A stretch of 64,000 bases of DNA from Pedococcus sp. 5OH_020 (GCF_027812955.1 NZ_JAPYZV010000003.1:124001-188000), one strand, 5' to 3'. Positions 45,965 through 54,520 are shown, numbered from the stretch's first letter. Program-made: numbers and translations. Notes: generated from the letters alone by a model not told the origin.

Positions 45965-46783
45965 ATGCCTTCGGCGGTCACGGTCCCCGGTGCCACCGTC
46001 GCGCTGTCCACCGCCTCGGTCTATCCGGAGAGCTGCGCCTCGGCCTTCGCGACCGCCGCCCGGCTGGGCTACGACGCCGTCGAGGTGATGGTCTGGACGG
46101 ACCCGGTCTCACAGGAGGCCGGCGCCCTCGCGGCGCTCTCGGAGCTGCACGGCATCCCGATCGTGTCCGTGCACGCCCCGACCCTCCTGCTGACGCAGCG
46201 GATCTGGGGTCCCGACCCGTGGACCAAGGTGGACCGCTCGATCGGACTGGCGGAGGAGGTCGGCGCCTCGACAGTCGTCCTGCACCCGCCCTTTCGCTGG
46301 CAGCGGGACTACGCCAGGGACTTCGCCGAAGGCGTCGCCCTGCGCGAGCACGAGACGGGCGTGGCGCTCGCCGTGGAGAACATGTTCCCGTGGCGGGCGA
46401 GGCAGCGGGAGTTCGAGGCCTATCTGCCGCACTGGGACCCGGTCCCGCAGCCGTACGACAACGTGACGCTGGACCTGTCCCACACCGCGACGGCGGGCTC
46501 GGACGCGATGGAGATGGCCAGGGCCCTGGGGGCACGGCTGGCCCACGTGCACCTCGCCGACGGGCTCGGGTCCCTCAAGGACGAGCATCTCGTCCCCGGA
46601 CGAGGAGCGCAGCCGTGCGGCGAGTTCCTCGAGCTGCTGGCCACGAACGGCTTCTCCGGGTCCGTGGTGGTGGAGGTGGGGACGCGCAAGCTGACTCCCC
46701 AGCTGCGTGAGCTGGACCTCGCCGAGTCACTGGCGTTCGCCCGGCTTCACCTTGCCGCCGTTTCGCCGCAGGGCGTCTCATGA
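45965..46783 (+). CDS. sugar phosphate isomerase/epimerase (AP endonuclease-2 fold)
   Basis: TIM-barrel protein of 272 residues: [93 protein letters not shown] and [12 protein letters not shown]. Metal-binding His, Glu and Asp residues are at expected strand ends. The exact sugar is unknown. Its neighbour ppx-like gene upstream and this gene are commonly linked in actinobacteria. Stop overlaps the TetR start by 4 bases. Confidence 0.85.
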   Translation: MPSAVTVPGATVALSTASVYPESCASAFATAARLGYDAVEVMVWTDPVSQEAGALAALSELHGIPIVSVHAPTLLLTQRIWGPDPWTKVDRSIGLAEEVGASTVVLHPPFRWQRDYARDFAEGVALREHETGVALAVENMFPWRARQREFEAYLPHWDPVPQPYDNVTLDLSHTATAGSDAMEMARALGARLAHVHLADGLGSLKDEHLVPGRGAQPCGEFLELLATNGFSGSVVVEVGTRKLTPQLRELDLAESLAFARLHLAAVSPQGVS

Positions 46784-47373
46784 CGCCCAGGGGGAGGCGG
46801 CCGGGGGGCGTCGACACCAAGAAGGCGATCATCGAGGCGGCCAGGGCGGACTTCGCGGGCCAGGGGTACGACGCCACGTCGCTGCGTGGGATCGCCCGTC
46901 GCGCCGAGGTGGACCCCGCGCTCGTCCACCACTACTTCGGCGGCAAGGCCGAGCTCTTCGCTGCCGTCATGGACATCCCCGCGAACCCGGCCGAGCTCAT
47001 CGCCGCCGTCGTGGCCGCTCCGCGTGACCAGGTCGGGGAGAACCTCGTCCTGGCGTTCCTGGCCGTCTGGGACTCCGCGGACGGGAAGCAGCGGTTCCAG
47101 GCGCTCATCCGGTCCGCGGTGACCCACGAGGAGGCCACCCGCATGCTGCGGGAGTTCCTCACCAGGGAGATCTTCGGGCGGGTGCTGCGGGCGCTGGCCG
47201 AGCCCGGGGAGCGGCCGGCGCACCTCGAGCTGCGCGCCGGCCTGGCCGCCTCGCAGATGGTCGGGCTCGCAGTGATGCGCTACATCGTCGAGTTCCCCGC
47301 CGTGGTGGACGCCAGCCATGAGGATCTGGCGACGCTGGTGGGTCCGACCATCCAGCGCTACCTCGCCCCCTGA
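46780..47373 (+). CDS. TetR family transcriptional regulator
   Basis: Regulator of 197 residues. N-terminal [54 protein letters not shown]. The C-terminal ligand domain resembles TetR_C_17-like groups ([20 protein letters not shown] region). No obvious target operon is divergent from it; it is co-translated with the isomerase gene. Confidence 0.9.
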   Translation: MTPRGRRPGGVDTKKAIIEAARADFAGQGYDATSLRGIARRAEVDPALVHHYFGGKAELFAAVMDIPANPAELIAAVVAAPRDQVGENLVLAFLAVWDSADGKQRFQALIRSAVTHEEATRMLREFLTREIFGRVLRALAEPGERPAHLELRAGLAASQMVGLAVMRYIVEFPAVVDASHEDLATLVGPTIQRYLAP

Positions 47374-47409
47374 CCCGGTCTCCTGACGCAGGTTCCCACG
47401 CCGTCGCTG

Positions 47410-47439
47410 TTGACCAAATGCGTTAGCAGCGACTAACGT
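47410..47439 (+). promoter_or_regulatory. arsR promoter overlapped by an operator-like palindrome
   Basis: TTGACC (47410-47415), 18-base spacer, TAACGT (47434-47439). The palindrome CGTTAG-CAGCGA-CTAACG (47421-47438) covers the spacer and -10. Start codon GTG 47447 lies eight bases after the -10, so the mRNA is probably leaderless. An ArsR dimer bound here would block RNA polymerase. Confidence 0.65.
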
Positions 47440-47446
47440 ATCTCAG

Positions 47447-47749
47447 GTGACGGACGCCCTCAGCGCAGCTGCGGAGCCGAACCGGCGACGGATCCTGCAG
47501 CTGCTGGCCTCCGGACCTCGGTCGGTAACGGAGCTCGCTGAGGAGTTCCCTGTCACACGGTCGGCCATCTCCCAGCACCTGCTGGTGCTCTCAGAGGCCG
47601 GGCTCGTGGCCGCCCGCAAGGACGGGCGACAGCGCTTCTACAGCATCGTCCCGGGGGGAGTCGTCCGGCTCCGCGCCGAGATCGACCGCTTCTGGACCGA
47701 CGAGCTGGACCTGCTCGTCGCCGACGCAGCGCGGCTCGCCCGTCGCTGA
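47447..47749 (+). CDS. ArsR family transcriptional regulator
   Basis: Winged-helix repressor of 100 residues: ALSAAAEPNRRRILQLLASG, VTELAEEFPVTRSAISQHLLVLSEAGLV, ARKDGRQRFYSI. The metal-binding Cys box of ArsR/SmtB is absent, so this is a non-metal subgroup, of the kind commonly paired with SRPBCC (AHSA1) genes. It precedes such a gene and has an operator-overlapped promoter. Confidence 0.9.
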   Translation: MTDALSAAAEPNRRRILQLLASGPRSVTELAEEFPVTRSAISQHLLVLSEAGLVAARKDGRQRFYSIVPGGVVRLRAEIDRFWTDELDLLVADAARLARR

Positions 47750-47877
47750 CCCTCCACTGGTCCAACGCGTACCGCTCCAAGACCTACCGCTCCAACGCAG
47801 ACCCGCTCAAGCGAGCACCCCTCCACCTCCATCCGACGCCACACCACCTCCATACGACCCCACCTCCGGAGAGCTCA
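47750..47877 (+). other. G-poor, C/A-rich low-complexity gap
   Basis: The 128 bases between arsR and the SRPBCC gene are strongly depleted in G on the plus strand, with reiterated TACCGCTCCAA and CCACCTCCAT elements. They end in CCGGAGAGCTCA, whose GGAGAG serves as ribosome binding site for ATG 47878. No hairpin stands out. Confidence 0.6.
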
Positions 47878-48861
47878 ATGACCACAGCAACCGTCACCGC
47901 GGAGAAGACCGCCTTCCTGCCCGTGTCACCCGACGAGGCCTTCGCGCTGGTGACCGAGCCTGAGAGGCTGCGCCGGTGGAAGGCCATCGCCTCGCGGGTC
48001 GACCTGCGTGCGGGCGGCGAGTACCGCTTCACGGTCGTGCCCGGACATGTGGCGCGCGGGACCTACCGCGAGGTCGTCCCCGGTGAGCGGATCGTCTTCG
48101 GCTGGGGATGGGAGGGGTCGCAGGACCTTGCACCCGACGCCTCGACGGTGACTGTCACGTTGGAGCCAGTCGAGGGCGGCACTCTGGTGCGGCTCGTCCA
48201 CGAGGGGCTCACGCAAGAGCAGGCCGCCAGCCACCTCGAGGGCTGGAACCACTTCTTCGAGCGCTTGGAGCGAGCCGCCGCCGACGGGGACGCAGGGCCC
48301 GACGAGTGGTCCTGGGTTCCGCAGGGCCTGGACGAGCTCTCCAGCGCGGACGCAGCGCTGGCCGTCCTGCAGCGGGTGCTGACCGGCGTCACGGATGCCG
48401 ACCGGGACAAACCCACCCCCTGCCGGGACTTCACCGTCCACCAGCTGGCCGAGCACCTCTTCGGGACCCTGGCCTTCGTCGGCGCGCTGGCGGGCGTCGA
48501 GGTGAGGCGGACGGCGCAGCCGTCACTGGAGTCGGCGGTCGCCGAGGTGGCCCAGCAGGTCAACGAGGCGTGGGCCGTTCGCGGTCTGCAGGGGATGGTG
48601 ACTGCGGGGGAGACCGAGATGCCGGCGACCATGGCGGTGGGCATCCTCAACCTCGAGTACCTGCTCCACGGCTGGGACTTCGCCCGAGCCACCGGCCAAG
48701 AGCTGCGCGTCTCGGAAGAGGTCGCCCAGTACATCCACGACCTCGGGGAGCGGATCATCCCCGGAGCCAGGGCCGGGGGCTCGTTCGGTCCTGCGGTGGA
48801 CATCGCGGACCGGGCGCCCGCCCTCGACCGCCTCGTCGCGCTGTCGGGCCGCACCACCTGA
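47878..48861 (+). CDS. fusion of SRPBCC domain and mycothiol-type maleylpyruvate isomerase domain
   Basis: Protein of 327 residues. Residues about 1-140 are an AHSA1-type SRPBCC domain (FLPVSPDEAFALVTEPERLRRW, VFGWGWEGSQ, LVRLVHEGLTQEQAASHLEGWNHFF). Residues about 150-327 are a TIGR03086/MDMPI-type DinB-like domain (LAVLQRVLTGVTDADRDKPTPCRDFTVHQL in part, HLFGTLAF, LNLEYLLHGWDFARATG). The two often occur as separate neighbouring genes. It follows an ArsR gene, a common pairing. The DinB-like part would be expected to use a thiol such as mycothiol, but activity is unproven. Confidence 0.85.
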   Translation: MTTATVTAEKTAFLPVSPDEAFALVTEPERLRRWKAIASRVDLRAGGEYRFTVVPGHVARGTYREVVPGERIVFGWGWEGSQDLAPDASTVTVTLEPVEGGTLVRLVHEGLTQEQAASHLEGWNHFFERLERAAADGDAGPDEWSWVPQGLDELSSADAALAVLQRVLTGVTDADRDKPTPCRDFTVHQLAEHLFGTLAFVGALAGVEVRRTAQPSLESAVAEVAQQVNEAWAVRGLQGMVTAGETEMPATMAVGILNLEYLLHGWDFARATGQELRVSEEVAQYIHDLGERIIPGARAGGSFGPAVDIADRAPALDRLVALSGRTT

Positions 48862-48909
48862 GAGGACAGGTCGAAGCCCTGGCCGGACCTCGGTCCCCAC
48901 CGGCGGTCG

Positions 48910-48953
48910 CACCGCGTTCGTCCCACGCCGACACCGCGTTCGTCCCACGCCGA
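48910..48953. repeat. 22-base exact direct duplication
   Basis: A 22-base unit beginning CACCGCGTTCGTCCC occurs at 48910-48931 and again at 48932-48953, in the 150-base gap before the VOC gene. It has no evident function and may be a slippage duplication. Confidence 0.85.
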
Positions 48954-49011
48954 CAGTCGCGTCCCCACCGATCCACCTTTGCAGCACACCGCTCTCACGA
49001 AAGGCACGACG

Positions 49012-49800
49012 ATGACAACGAAGACCTCGTACGAGCAGGGAACCCCCTGCTGGATCGACCTGCAGACCTCCGACCAGGACGGGGCGCGCGCCTTCTACTC
49101 CCAAGTGTTCGGCTGGGAGTACGTCGAGCAGCCGATGCCCCAGGGCCCGGTGTACGTCATGGCCCAGGTCGGCGGACGGAACGTCGCCGCGATCGCTCCC
49201 CAGAACCCCGAGCAGGCGGCGACCGGCGTACCGCCGATGTGGAACACCTACCTCGCAGTGGACGATGTGGACGCCGCGACCGCCCGGGTGGCGGAGGCTG
49301 GCGGCACCGTGGCGGTCGAGCCCTTCGACGTCATGGACGCCGGGAGGATGTCGTTCGTGGCGGACCCGTCGGGCGCCTTCGTCGGCCTGTGGCAGGCCAA
49401 AGAGCACATCGGCGCGGAGGTGGTCAACGAGCCGGGCGCGCTGAACTGGAACGAGCTCGTCACCGACGACCCCGATGCCGCTCTGCCGTTCTACGAGGCT
49501 GTCGTCGGACTCAAGGCGGTCCCCGTCTCGATGGGTCCGGGGTACGAGTACACCATGCTTCACATCGGCGACCAGCGCGTCGGCGGCTCCACGAGTCCTC
49601 AGATGGCAGGCGTGCCGAACCACTGGAACGTCTGGTTCACCGTGGCCTCCGCCGACGAGGCCGCGGCCCGCATCGGTCAGCTCGGCGGCTCTCTGCTCGT
49701 CGAGCCGATCGACATGCCGGTGGGCCGGATGGCAGTCGCCCGTGACCCGCAGGGCGCGGTCTTCAACCTCATGCAGCCGGCCGCCCAGCCGCAGTCCTGA
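49012..49800 (+). CDS. two-domain VOC (glyoxalase/bleomycin resistance-like) protein
   Basis: Protein of 262 residues with two vicinal-oxygen-chelate modules. First: GTPCWIDLQTSDQDGARAFY, VFGWEYVEQ, NTYLAVDDVDAATARVAEAGG, FVADPSGAFVGLW. Second: LNWNELVTDDPDAALPFYEAV, HWNVWFTVASADEAAARIGQL, VARDPQGAVFNLMQP. Similar double VOC proteins are known as antibiotic-hydroxylase-like CFP-30 relatives. The catalytic role is unknown. ATG 49012 follows AAAGGCACGACG. A clear hairpin terminator follows. Confidence 0.87.
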   Translation: MTTKTSYEQGTPCWIDLQTSDQDGARAFYSQVFGWEYVEQPMPQGPVYVMAQVGGRNVAAIAPQNPEQAATGVPPMWNTYLAVDDVDAATARVAEAGGTVAVEPFDVMDAGRMSFVADPSGAFVGLWQAKEHIGAEVVNEPGALNWNELVTDDPDAALPFYEAVVGLKAVPVSMGPGYEYTMLHIGDQRVGGSTSPQMAGVPNHWNVWFTVASADEAAARIGQLGGSLLVEPIDMPVGRMAVARDPQGAVFNLMQPAAQPQS

Positions 49801-49814
49801 GGGTCGCCGCCCTC

Positions 49815-49851
49815 ACGGTGTGCCGCAGCCTCCCGTGCCGCGGCACACCGT
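49815..49851 (+). terminator. intrinsic terminator after the VOC gene
   Basis: Arms ACGGTGTGCCGC (49815-49826) and GCGGCACACCGT (49840-49851) with a 13-base loop, followed by TCTTGTTCT. One of the few hairpins here with a T-rich tail. Confidence 0.8.
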
Positions 49852-49912
49852 TCTTGTTCTGGCACGCCGCTTTCTCGTCATGAGGTCTTGTCGTGAAGGT
49901 CGGGGAGGCGTA

Positions 49913-49932
49913 TTTTCATCACATGATGAAAA
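49913..49932 (+). promoter_or_regulatory. palindrome spanning the start codon of the ABC ATPase gene
   Basis: TTTTCATCA-CA-TGATGAAAA has 9-base perfect arms and covers both candidate ATGs (49923 and 49926). It is an AT-rich site in a GC-rich genome. Operator or translation-controlling hairpin are both possible. Confidence 0.5.
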
Positions 49933-50648
49933 ACGCGGTCGAGATCGACCATCTCCGGGTGGTGCGCGGCGGTCGGGTGGTCCTGCCCGACCTCTCGGTA
50001 AGAGTGCCGGCGGGACAGGTCGTCGGCCTGCTCGGTCCCAGCGGTAGCGGCAAGTCGACGTTGATCCGCGCGGTGGTCGGGGTCCAGGTCATCCAGGCCG
50101 GGGACGTGCGCGTCCTCGGCGAGCCAGCCGGTTCGGTGTCGCTGCGGCACCGCGTCGGCTACGTCACCCAGAGCCCGAGCGTCTACGAGGACCTCACGGT
50201 CCGGGCCAACGTGCGCTACTTCGCCGCCATCCTCGGTGCGTCGCCGTCCTCGGCAGAGGAGGCGATAGACGCCGTGGACCTCGGGAGCCACGCCGACACT
50301 CTCGTGGGGCGGCTGTCCGGCGGCCAACGCTCAAGGGTCTCCCTCGCCGCGGCCCTGGTCGGGGACCCCGAGCTGCTCGTCCTCGACGAACCCACCGTCG
50401 GGCTGGACCCGGTGCTGCGACGGGACCTGTGGAACCTCTTCAACCGCCTTGCGGCACAAGGCCGTTCGCTACTCGTGTCGAGCCATGTGATGGACGAGGC
50501 GGCGCGTTGCGACCGCCTTCTGCTGCTGCGCGAGGGCCAGGTCCTCGCTGACGCGACGCTGCCGGAGCTGCTCGACCGCACCGGGGCGCTTGACGCCGAG
50601 GGCGCGTTCCTGAACCTGATCGACCGCGCCGAGGAGGCAGCCCGATGA
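49923..50648 (+). CDS. ABC transporter ATP-binding protein
   Basis: Protein of 241 residues: Walker A LLGPSGSGKSTLIRA, Q-loop YVTQSPSVYEDLTV, signature RLSGGQRSRVSLA, Walker B LLVLDEPTVGLDP, H-loop LVSSHVMDEA. It belongs to the ABC-2 export (CcmA-like) group and is coupled by ATGA to the permease downstream. ATG 49923 is chosen, although GTG 49893 is in frame, because a palindrome covers 49913-49932. No regulator gene is adjacent. Confidence 0.92.
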   Translation: MMKNAVEIDHLRVVRGGRVVLPDLSVRVPAGQVVGLLGPSGSGKSTLIRAVVGVQVIQAGDVRVLGEPAGSVSLRHRVGYVTQSPSVYEDLTVRANVRYFAAILGASPSSAEEAIDAVDLGSHADTLVGRLSGGQRSRVSLAAALVGDPELLVLDEPTVGLDPVLRRDLWNLFNRLAAQGRSLLVSSHVMDEAARCDRLLLLREGQVLADATLPELLDRTGALDAEGAFLNLIDRAEEAAR

Positions 50649-51379
50649 ACGCCCGCCGAACCCTCGTGACCGCCGCTCGAGTGCTGACCCAGCTGCGCTC
50701 GGACCGCCGGACCATCGGTCTCATGCTGGTGGTCCCGTGCGTCCTCATCGGGCTCTTCGCCTGGATCTTCGACGCCACGCCGGCCTTCGACGCGCTCGGC
50801 GCCTCCCTGCTGGGCGTCTTCCCGTTCGTGGTGATGTTCATCGTCACCAGCGTTGCGACGCTGCGCGAGCGGACCAGCGGGACCCTGGAGCGGCTGTTGA
50901 CGACACCGATGGGCAAGGGCGACTTCATGATGGGCTACGCGCTGGCCTTCGCAGCGATGGCTGTGCTCCAGGCCGTGGTGGCCACCGCCTTCGCGGTCTA
51001 CGTATGCGGACTCGACGTCGCCGGGCCGCTGTGGCAGCTCGTGGCCGTTGCGGTCCTGGACGCCGTGCTCGGATCTGCGTTGGGCCTCCTGGCCAGCGGC
51101 TTCGCGCGCACCGAGTTCCAGGCGGTCCAGTTCATGCCCGCTTTCGTGCTGCCGCAGTTCCTGCTCTGCGGGCTAATCGTCAGCCGCGACCGGCTGCCCG
51201 ACGTGCTCGGACGGGTCTCCGACGTCCTACCGCTGTCGTACGCGGTGGACGCGATGAAGTCCGTCACCCTCGACCGCTCGCCGGGCAGTGACGTCGCGGG
51301 AAGCGCGGGCATCATCGCGCTGTGGGTCGTCGCCTCCCTGGTCCTGGGCAGCCTGACCCTGCGTCGCCGCACCGCCTGA
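50645..51379 (+). CDS. ABC-2 type transporter permease
   Basis: Membrane protein of 244 residues with six hydrophobic helices (IGLMLVVPCVLIGLFAWIF, LGVFPFVVMFIVTSVATL, AMAVLQAVVATAFAVYV, LVAVAVLDAVLGSALGLLA, FMPAFVLPQFLLCGLIV, GIIALWVVASLVLGSLTL) and the cytosolic contact loop RERTSGTLERLLTTPMGKGDF. Partner of the preceding ATPase; substrate unknown. Confidence 0.9.
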   Translation: MNARRTLVTAARVLTQLRSDRRTIGLMLVVPCVLIGLFAWIFDATPAFDALGASLLGVFPFVVMFIVTSVATLRERTSGTLERLLTTPMGKGDFMMGYALAFAAMAVLQAVVATAFAVYVCGLDVAGPLWQLVAVAVLDAVLGSALGLLASGFARTEFQAVQFMPAFVLPQFLLCGLIVSRDRLPDVLGRVSDVLPLSYAVDAMKSVTLDRSPGSDVAGSAGIIALWVVASLVLGSLTLRRRTA

Positions 51380-51408
51380 CGGGGACGACAGGGCCCTGCC
51401 ACGACCCG

Positions 51409-51449
51409 AGGGCGTATGCCGCCTCGCTCAGCCGCGCGGCATACGCCCT
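51409..51449. terminator. hairpin between ABC permease and proline dehydrogenase genes
   Basis: Arms AGGGCGTATGCCGC (51409-51422) and GCGGCATACGCCCT (51436-51449), 13-base loop, 30 bases after the permease stop. The stem shares GTATGCCGC with the hairpin at 25999-26035. Confidence 0.65.
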
Positions 51450-51552
51450 GCTCAGGACGGGTGTGCGCCCGGTGCGGTACCGCGGCCACGCGCTTCGGAG
51501 GCTAGCCTTGCTCACGGCTTCGAGGTCCGGAGCCGTCGTCGGAAGGATCGTC

Positions 51553-52503
51553 GTGGACGCCAGTGACCTGCTGCGCAACTCCCTGCTCCAGCTCTCCAAG
51601 AGCAGCACGGTGCGACAGGCGGTCGAGAAGGCTCCGGTGAGCCGAGGGGTGGTGCGGCGCTTCGTGCCGGGTGAGCGCACGCAGGACGCCGTTGCCGCGG
51701 CGGCGGAGCTGCGCGCGACCAACCGGCTGGCCACCATCGACTATCTCGGCGAGGACACCACCGACCTCACCCAGGCGATCCGCACGAGGGACCACTACCT
51801 CGAGCTGCTGAAGGCGCTGGCGGAGGCGGACCTCAGCCAGCACGGCATGGGCGAGGTGAGCCTCAAGCTCTCGGCGCTCGGGCAGTACCTTCCCGGCGAC
51901 GGGGACAAGATCGCGCTGGAGCACGCGCGTGAGATCTGCCAGGCTGCCGCCAACGCCGGGACGACCGTGACTCTCGACATGGAGGACCACACGACCACGG
52001 ACGCCACGCTGGAGTCGCTGCGTGAGCTCCGTCAGGACTTCCCGTGGGTGGGTGCCGTCATCCAGTCGTACCTGCGGCGCAGCGAGGCCGACTGCCGTGA
52101 CCTGGCGTACGAGGGGAGCCGGGTGCGGCTGTGCAAGGGGGCCTACAAAGAACCTGAGTCGGTGGCGTACCAGAGCTCGACCGAGGTGGACCGCAGCTAC
52201 GTCCGCTGCCTCAAGGTGCTGATGTCAGGCCCCGGGTATCCGATGGTGGCCAGCCATGACCCGCGGCTGGTCGAGATCGCCGGTGCCCTCGCAGCGCATC
52301 ACGAACGTGAGGCCGACACGTACGAGTACCAGATGCTCTACGGCATCCGGCCCGAGGAGCAGAAGCGGATCGCCGACCGGGGCAACCAGATGCGCGTGTA
52401 CATCCCGTATGGCGAGCAGTGGTACGGCTACCTGATGCGCCGCCTGGCAGAGCGCCCCGCGAACACCGTGTTCTTCCTGCGCGGTCTCGTCAGCAAGAAG
52501 TAG
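51553..52503 (+). CDS. proline dehydrogenase, monofunctional
   Basis: FAD enzyme oxidising proline to pyrroline-5-carboxylate. The 316-residue protein has the PRODH barrel: ATIDYLGEDTTD, VSLKLSALGQYL, TLDMEDHTTTDATL, VGAVIQSYLRRSEAD, RLCKGAYKEPESVAYQ, VASHDPRLVE, YEYQMLYGIRPEEQ, RVYIPYGEQWYGYLMRRLAERP. GTG 51553 is set by GGAAGGA (51541-51547); the longer open frame is not needed. No P5C dehydrogenase gene is adjacent; proC follows, which runs the opposite reaction path. Confidence 0.93.
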   Translation: MDASDLLRNSLLQLSKSSTVRQAVEKAPVSRGVVRRFVPGERTQDAVAAAAELRATNRLATIDYLGEDTTDLTQAIRTRDHYLELLKALAEADLSQHGMGEVSLKLSALGQYLPGDGDKIALEHAREICQAAANAGTTVTLDMEDHTTTDATLESLRELRQDFPWVGAVIQSYLRRSEADCRDLAYEGSRVRLCKGAYKEPESVAYQSSTEVDRSYVRCLKVLMSGPGYPMVASHDPRLVEIAGALAAHHEREADTYEYQMLYGIRPEEQKRIADRGNQMRVYIPYGEQWYGYLMRRLAERPANTVFFLRGLVSKK

Positions 52504-52540
52504 CAGGCGCCGCCGCGCCCGCGCCTGGGAGACTGCCTCC

Positions 52541-53344
52541 ATGGGAACAGTTGCGATCCTCGGTGCCGGTGTCATGGGCGAGACCCTGCTCTCCGGCCTC
52601 CTGCGGTCCGGACGGCAGGCGGGGGACCTGCTCGTCACTGCCAGGCGCCCGGAGCGGGCGCGGGACCTCGCCGAGCGGTATGGCGTACGGGCCGTGTCCA
52701 ACGTCGAGGCTGCGGACACTGCCGACACCCTGGTCCTCGGAGTGAAGCCGCAGGACATGGCCGCGCTCGTCCAGGAGATCGGCGACCACGTCTCGCCGGG
52801 CAACCTCGTGGTGAGCCTGGCGGCGGGCATCCCGACGGCCTTCCTGGAGAGCCGCCTCCCTCAGGGAGTGGCCGTCGTGCGCGTCATGCCCAACACCCCG
52901 GCGCTCGTCGACCAGGGGATGTCCGCCCTCAGCCCCGGCCGCAGCGCCGACGCGGCCCATCTGGAGGAGGCGGCCGACCTGCTGCGCTCGTGCGGTCGGG
53001 TGGTCCAGGTGGCCGAGAAGCACCAGGACGCCGTCACGGCGATCAGCGGCAGCGGGCCGGCGTACATCTTCTACGTCGTGGAAGCCATGATCGAGGCAGG
53101 CGTCGTCCTCGGCCTCCCGCGGCCAACGGCCACCGAGCTCGTGGTGCAGACGCTCTTCGGCGCGGCGACGATGATGCGGGAGACCGGGCAGCACCCCACG
53201 ATCCTGCGCGAGCAGGTGACCTCACCGGGCGGTACCACCGCGGCAGCGCTGCGCCAGCTCGACGACCACAAGGTGCGCGCCGCGTTCATCTCCGCGATGG
53301 AGGCTGCGGCCGTCCGTTCGCACGACCTCGCGTCCGGCGCATGA
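52541..53344 (+). CDS. proC: pyrroline-5-carboxylate reductase
   Basis: Last enzyme of proline synthesis, reducing P5C with NAD(P)H. The 267 residues have the Rossmann start VAILGAGVMGETLLSGLL, VLGVKPQDM, VSLAAGIPTAFL, VRVMPNTPALVDQGMSAL, and the C-terminal signature SGSGPAYIFYVVEAMIEAG and TSPGGTTAAALRQL. In mycobacteria proC also lies upstream of bldC-like and bS22 genes. It overlaps the next gene by 4 bases. Confidence 0.95.
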   Translation: MGTVAILGAGVMGETLLSGLLRSGRQAGDLLVTARRPERARDLAERYGVRAVSNVEAADTADTLVLGVKPQDMAALVQEIGDHVSPGNLVVSLAAGIPTAFLESRLPQGVAVVRVMPNTPALVDQGMSALSPGRSADAAHLEEAADLLRSCGRVVQVAEKHQDAVTAISGSGPAYIFYVVEAMIEAGVVLGLPRPTATELVVQTLFGAATMMRETGQHPTILREQVTSPGGTTAAALRQLDDHKVRAAFISAMEAAAVRSHDLASGA

Positions 53345-53874
53345 CCCGCACGGTGGCCGCCTCCGCGGACGTGAGGGTCCGCCAGGTCGAGCCGCAGCTG
53401 TGGCGCGAGTACCGGGCGGTGCGGCTCGCGATGCTGCTTGACCTGCCGGCGGCGTACGACAGCACCTTCGCCCGGGAGGTCGCCTTCACCGACGAACAAT
53501 GGCTCGAGCGGCTCGAGGGAGCCACGAGCTGGCTCGCCGTCGACGGTCAGCAGCCGCTCGGTGCGGTGACCCTCTTCCAGGCGCCCGGCCAGGCGTCGGA
53601 CGAGGCGTACCTCGTCGCGATGTGGGTGGCCGCCCACGCGCGCGGGCACGGCGTCGCCGATGCCCTTGTCGCGGCGCTGACGCAGCATGCCGGCACGGTA
53701 GGCATCCGGCGGGTGGTTCTCGACGTTGCCGACGCCAACAGCCGTGCAGTCCGCTTCTACGAACGGGCCGGCTTCGTCCGCACCGGACGCACGGGCGTCC
53801 TGACGCACGCACCGGACATCACAGAGTTCGAGATGGCGCTGCTGGTCGGCACTGTCACAGCCCACTCACGGTGA
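53341..53874 (+). CDS. GNAT family N-acetyltransferase
   Basis: Protein of 177 residues: VRQVEPQLWREYRAVRLAML, TFAREVAFTDEQWLERL, VAMWVAAHARGHGVADALV with acetyl-CoA loop, VVLDVADANSRAVRFYERAGFV. Substrate unknown. It resembles its downstream neighbour (WREYRAVRLAML versus WEQYRAVRLSAL), so the two are likely a tandem duplication. ATG 53341 overlaps proC. Confidence 0.88.
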   Translation: MTRTVAASADVRVRQVEPQLWREYRAVRLAMLLDLPAAYDSTFAREVAFTDEQWLERLEGATSWLAVDGQQPLGAVTLFQAPGQASDEAYLVAMWVAAHARGHGVADALVAALTQHAGTVGIRRVVLDVADANSRAVRFYERAGFVRTGRTGVLTHAPDITEFEMALLVGTVTAHSR

Positions 53875-53928
53875 ACTCACGGAAACCTCTCTCACCGAAC
53901 GGCCGGGCTTCATGCGAGAGTGGGCGGC

Positions 53929-54453
53929 ATGAGCGACATCAGCGTCCGGGTGCTGGCAGAGGACGAGTGGGAGCAGTACCGGGCTGTGCGGCTCAGCGCG
54001 CTCGAGGAGTCACCGGAGGCCTTCGCCGCTACCGTGGAGGAGGAGCAGGCGTACGAGGAGGACTTCTGGCGCATGCGGATGCGCCGGTCGCTGAGGCTGG
54101 TGGCCGAGGTCGACGGCAGACTCGTGGGGGTGGCGAGTGTCGGCCAGGGTCCGCAGGACAACGAGCGGGTGGCGGAGCTGTTCGGGCTGTGGGTCGCTCC
54201 GTCCGCTCGCGGCACAGGCGTGGCCACGGAGCTCGTGCGCGCTGGTGCTGACGCCGCGCGTGGCCGCGGGCGGAGCCACCTGGCGTACTGGGTGGGTACC
54301 GACAACGGGAGGGCGGTCGCTTTCGCGAGCGGGTTCGGTTTCCGTCCGACCGACACCCGTAGACCCATGCGTGTCAGGCGGGAGGACGACGCGGAGGACG
54401 AGATCGCCATGGTGCTGCCGCTGGGGGACGACCGGGGGATGCCCTCGCTGTGA
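53929..54453 (+). CDS. GNAT family N-acetyltransferase
   Basis: Protein of 174 residues: VRVLAEDEWEQYRAVRLSAL, LFGLWVAPSARGTGVATELV, YWVGTDNGRAVAFASGFGF, PMRVRREDDAEDEIAMVLPL. Paralogue of the preceding GNAT. ATG 53929; GTG 53920 is also in frame. Convergent with the TrkA-type gene. Confidence 0.88.
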   Translation: MSDISVRVLAEDEWEQYRAVRLSALEESPEAFAATVEEEQAYEEDFWRMRMRRSLRLVAEVDGRLVGVASVGQGPQDNERVAELFGLWVAPSARGTGVATELVRAGADAARGRGRSHLAYWVGTDNGRAVAFASGFGFRPTDTRRPMRVRREDDAEDEIAMVLPLGDDRGMPSL

Positions 54454-54520
54454 CGCCGGGCCGCCGCGCCGCTGAGCCGACTGCGCCCACTGAGCCTCTT
54501 GTCGACGGGCGAGCCACCGG

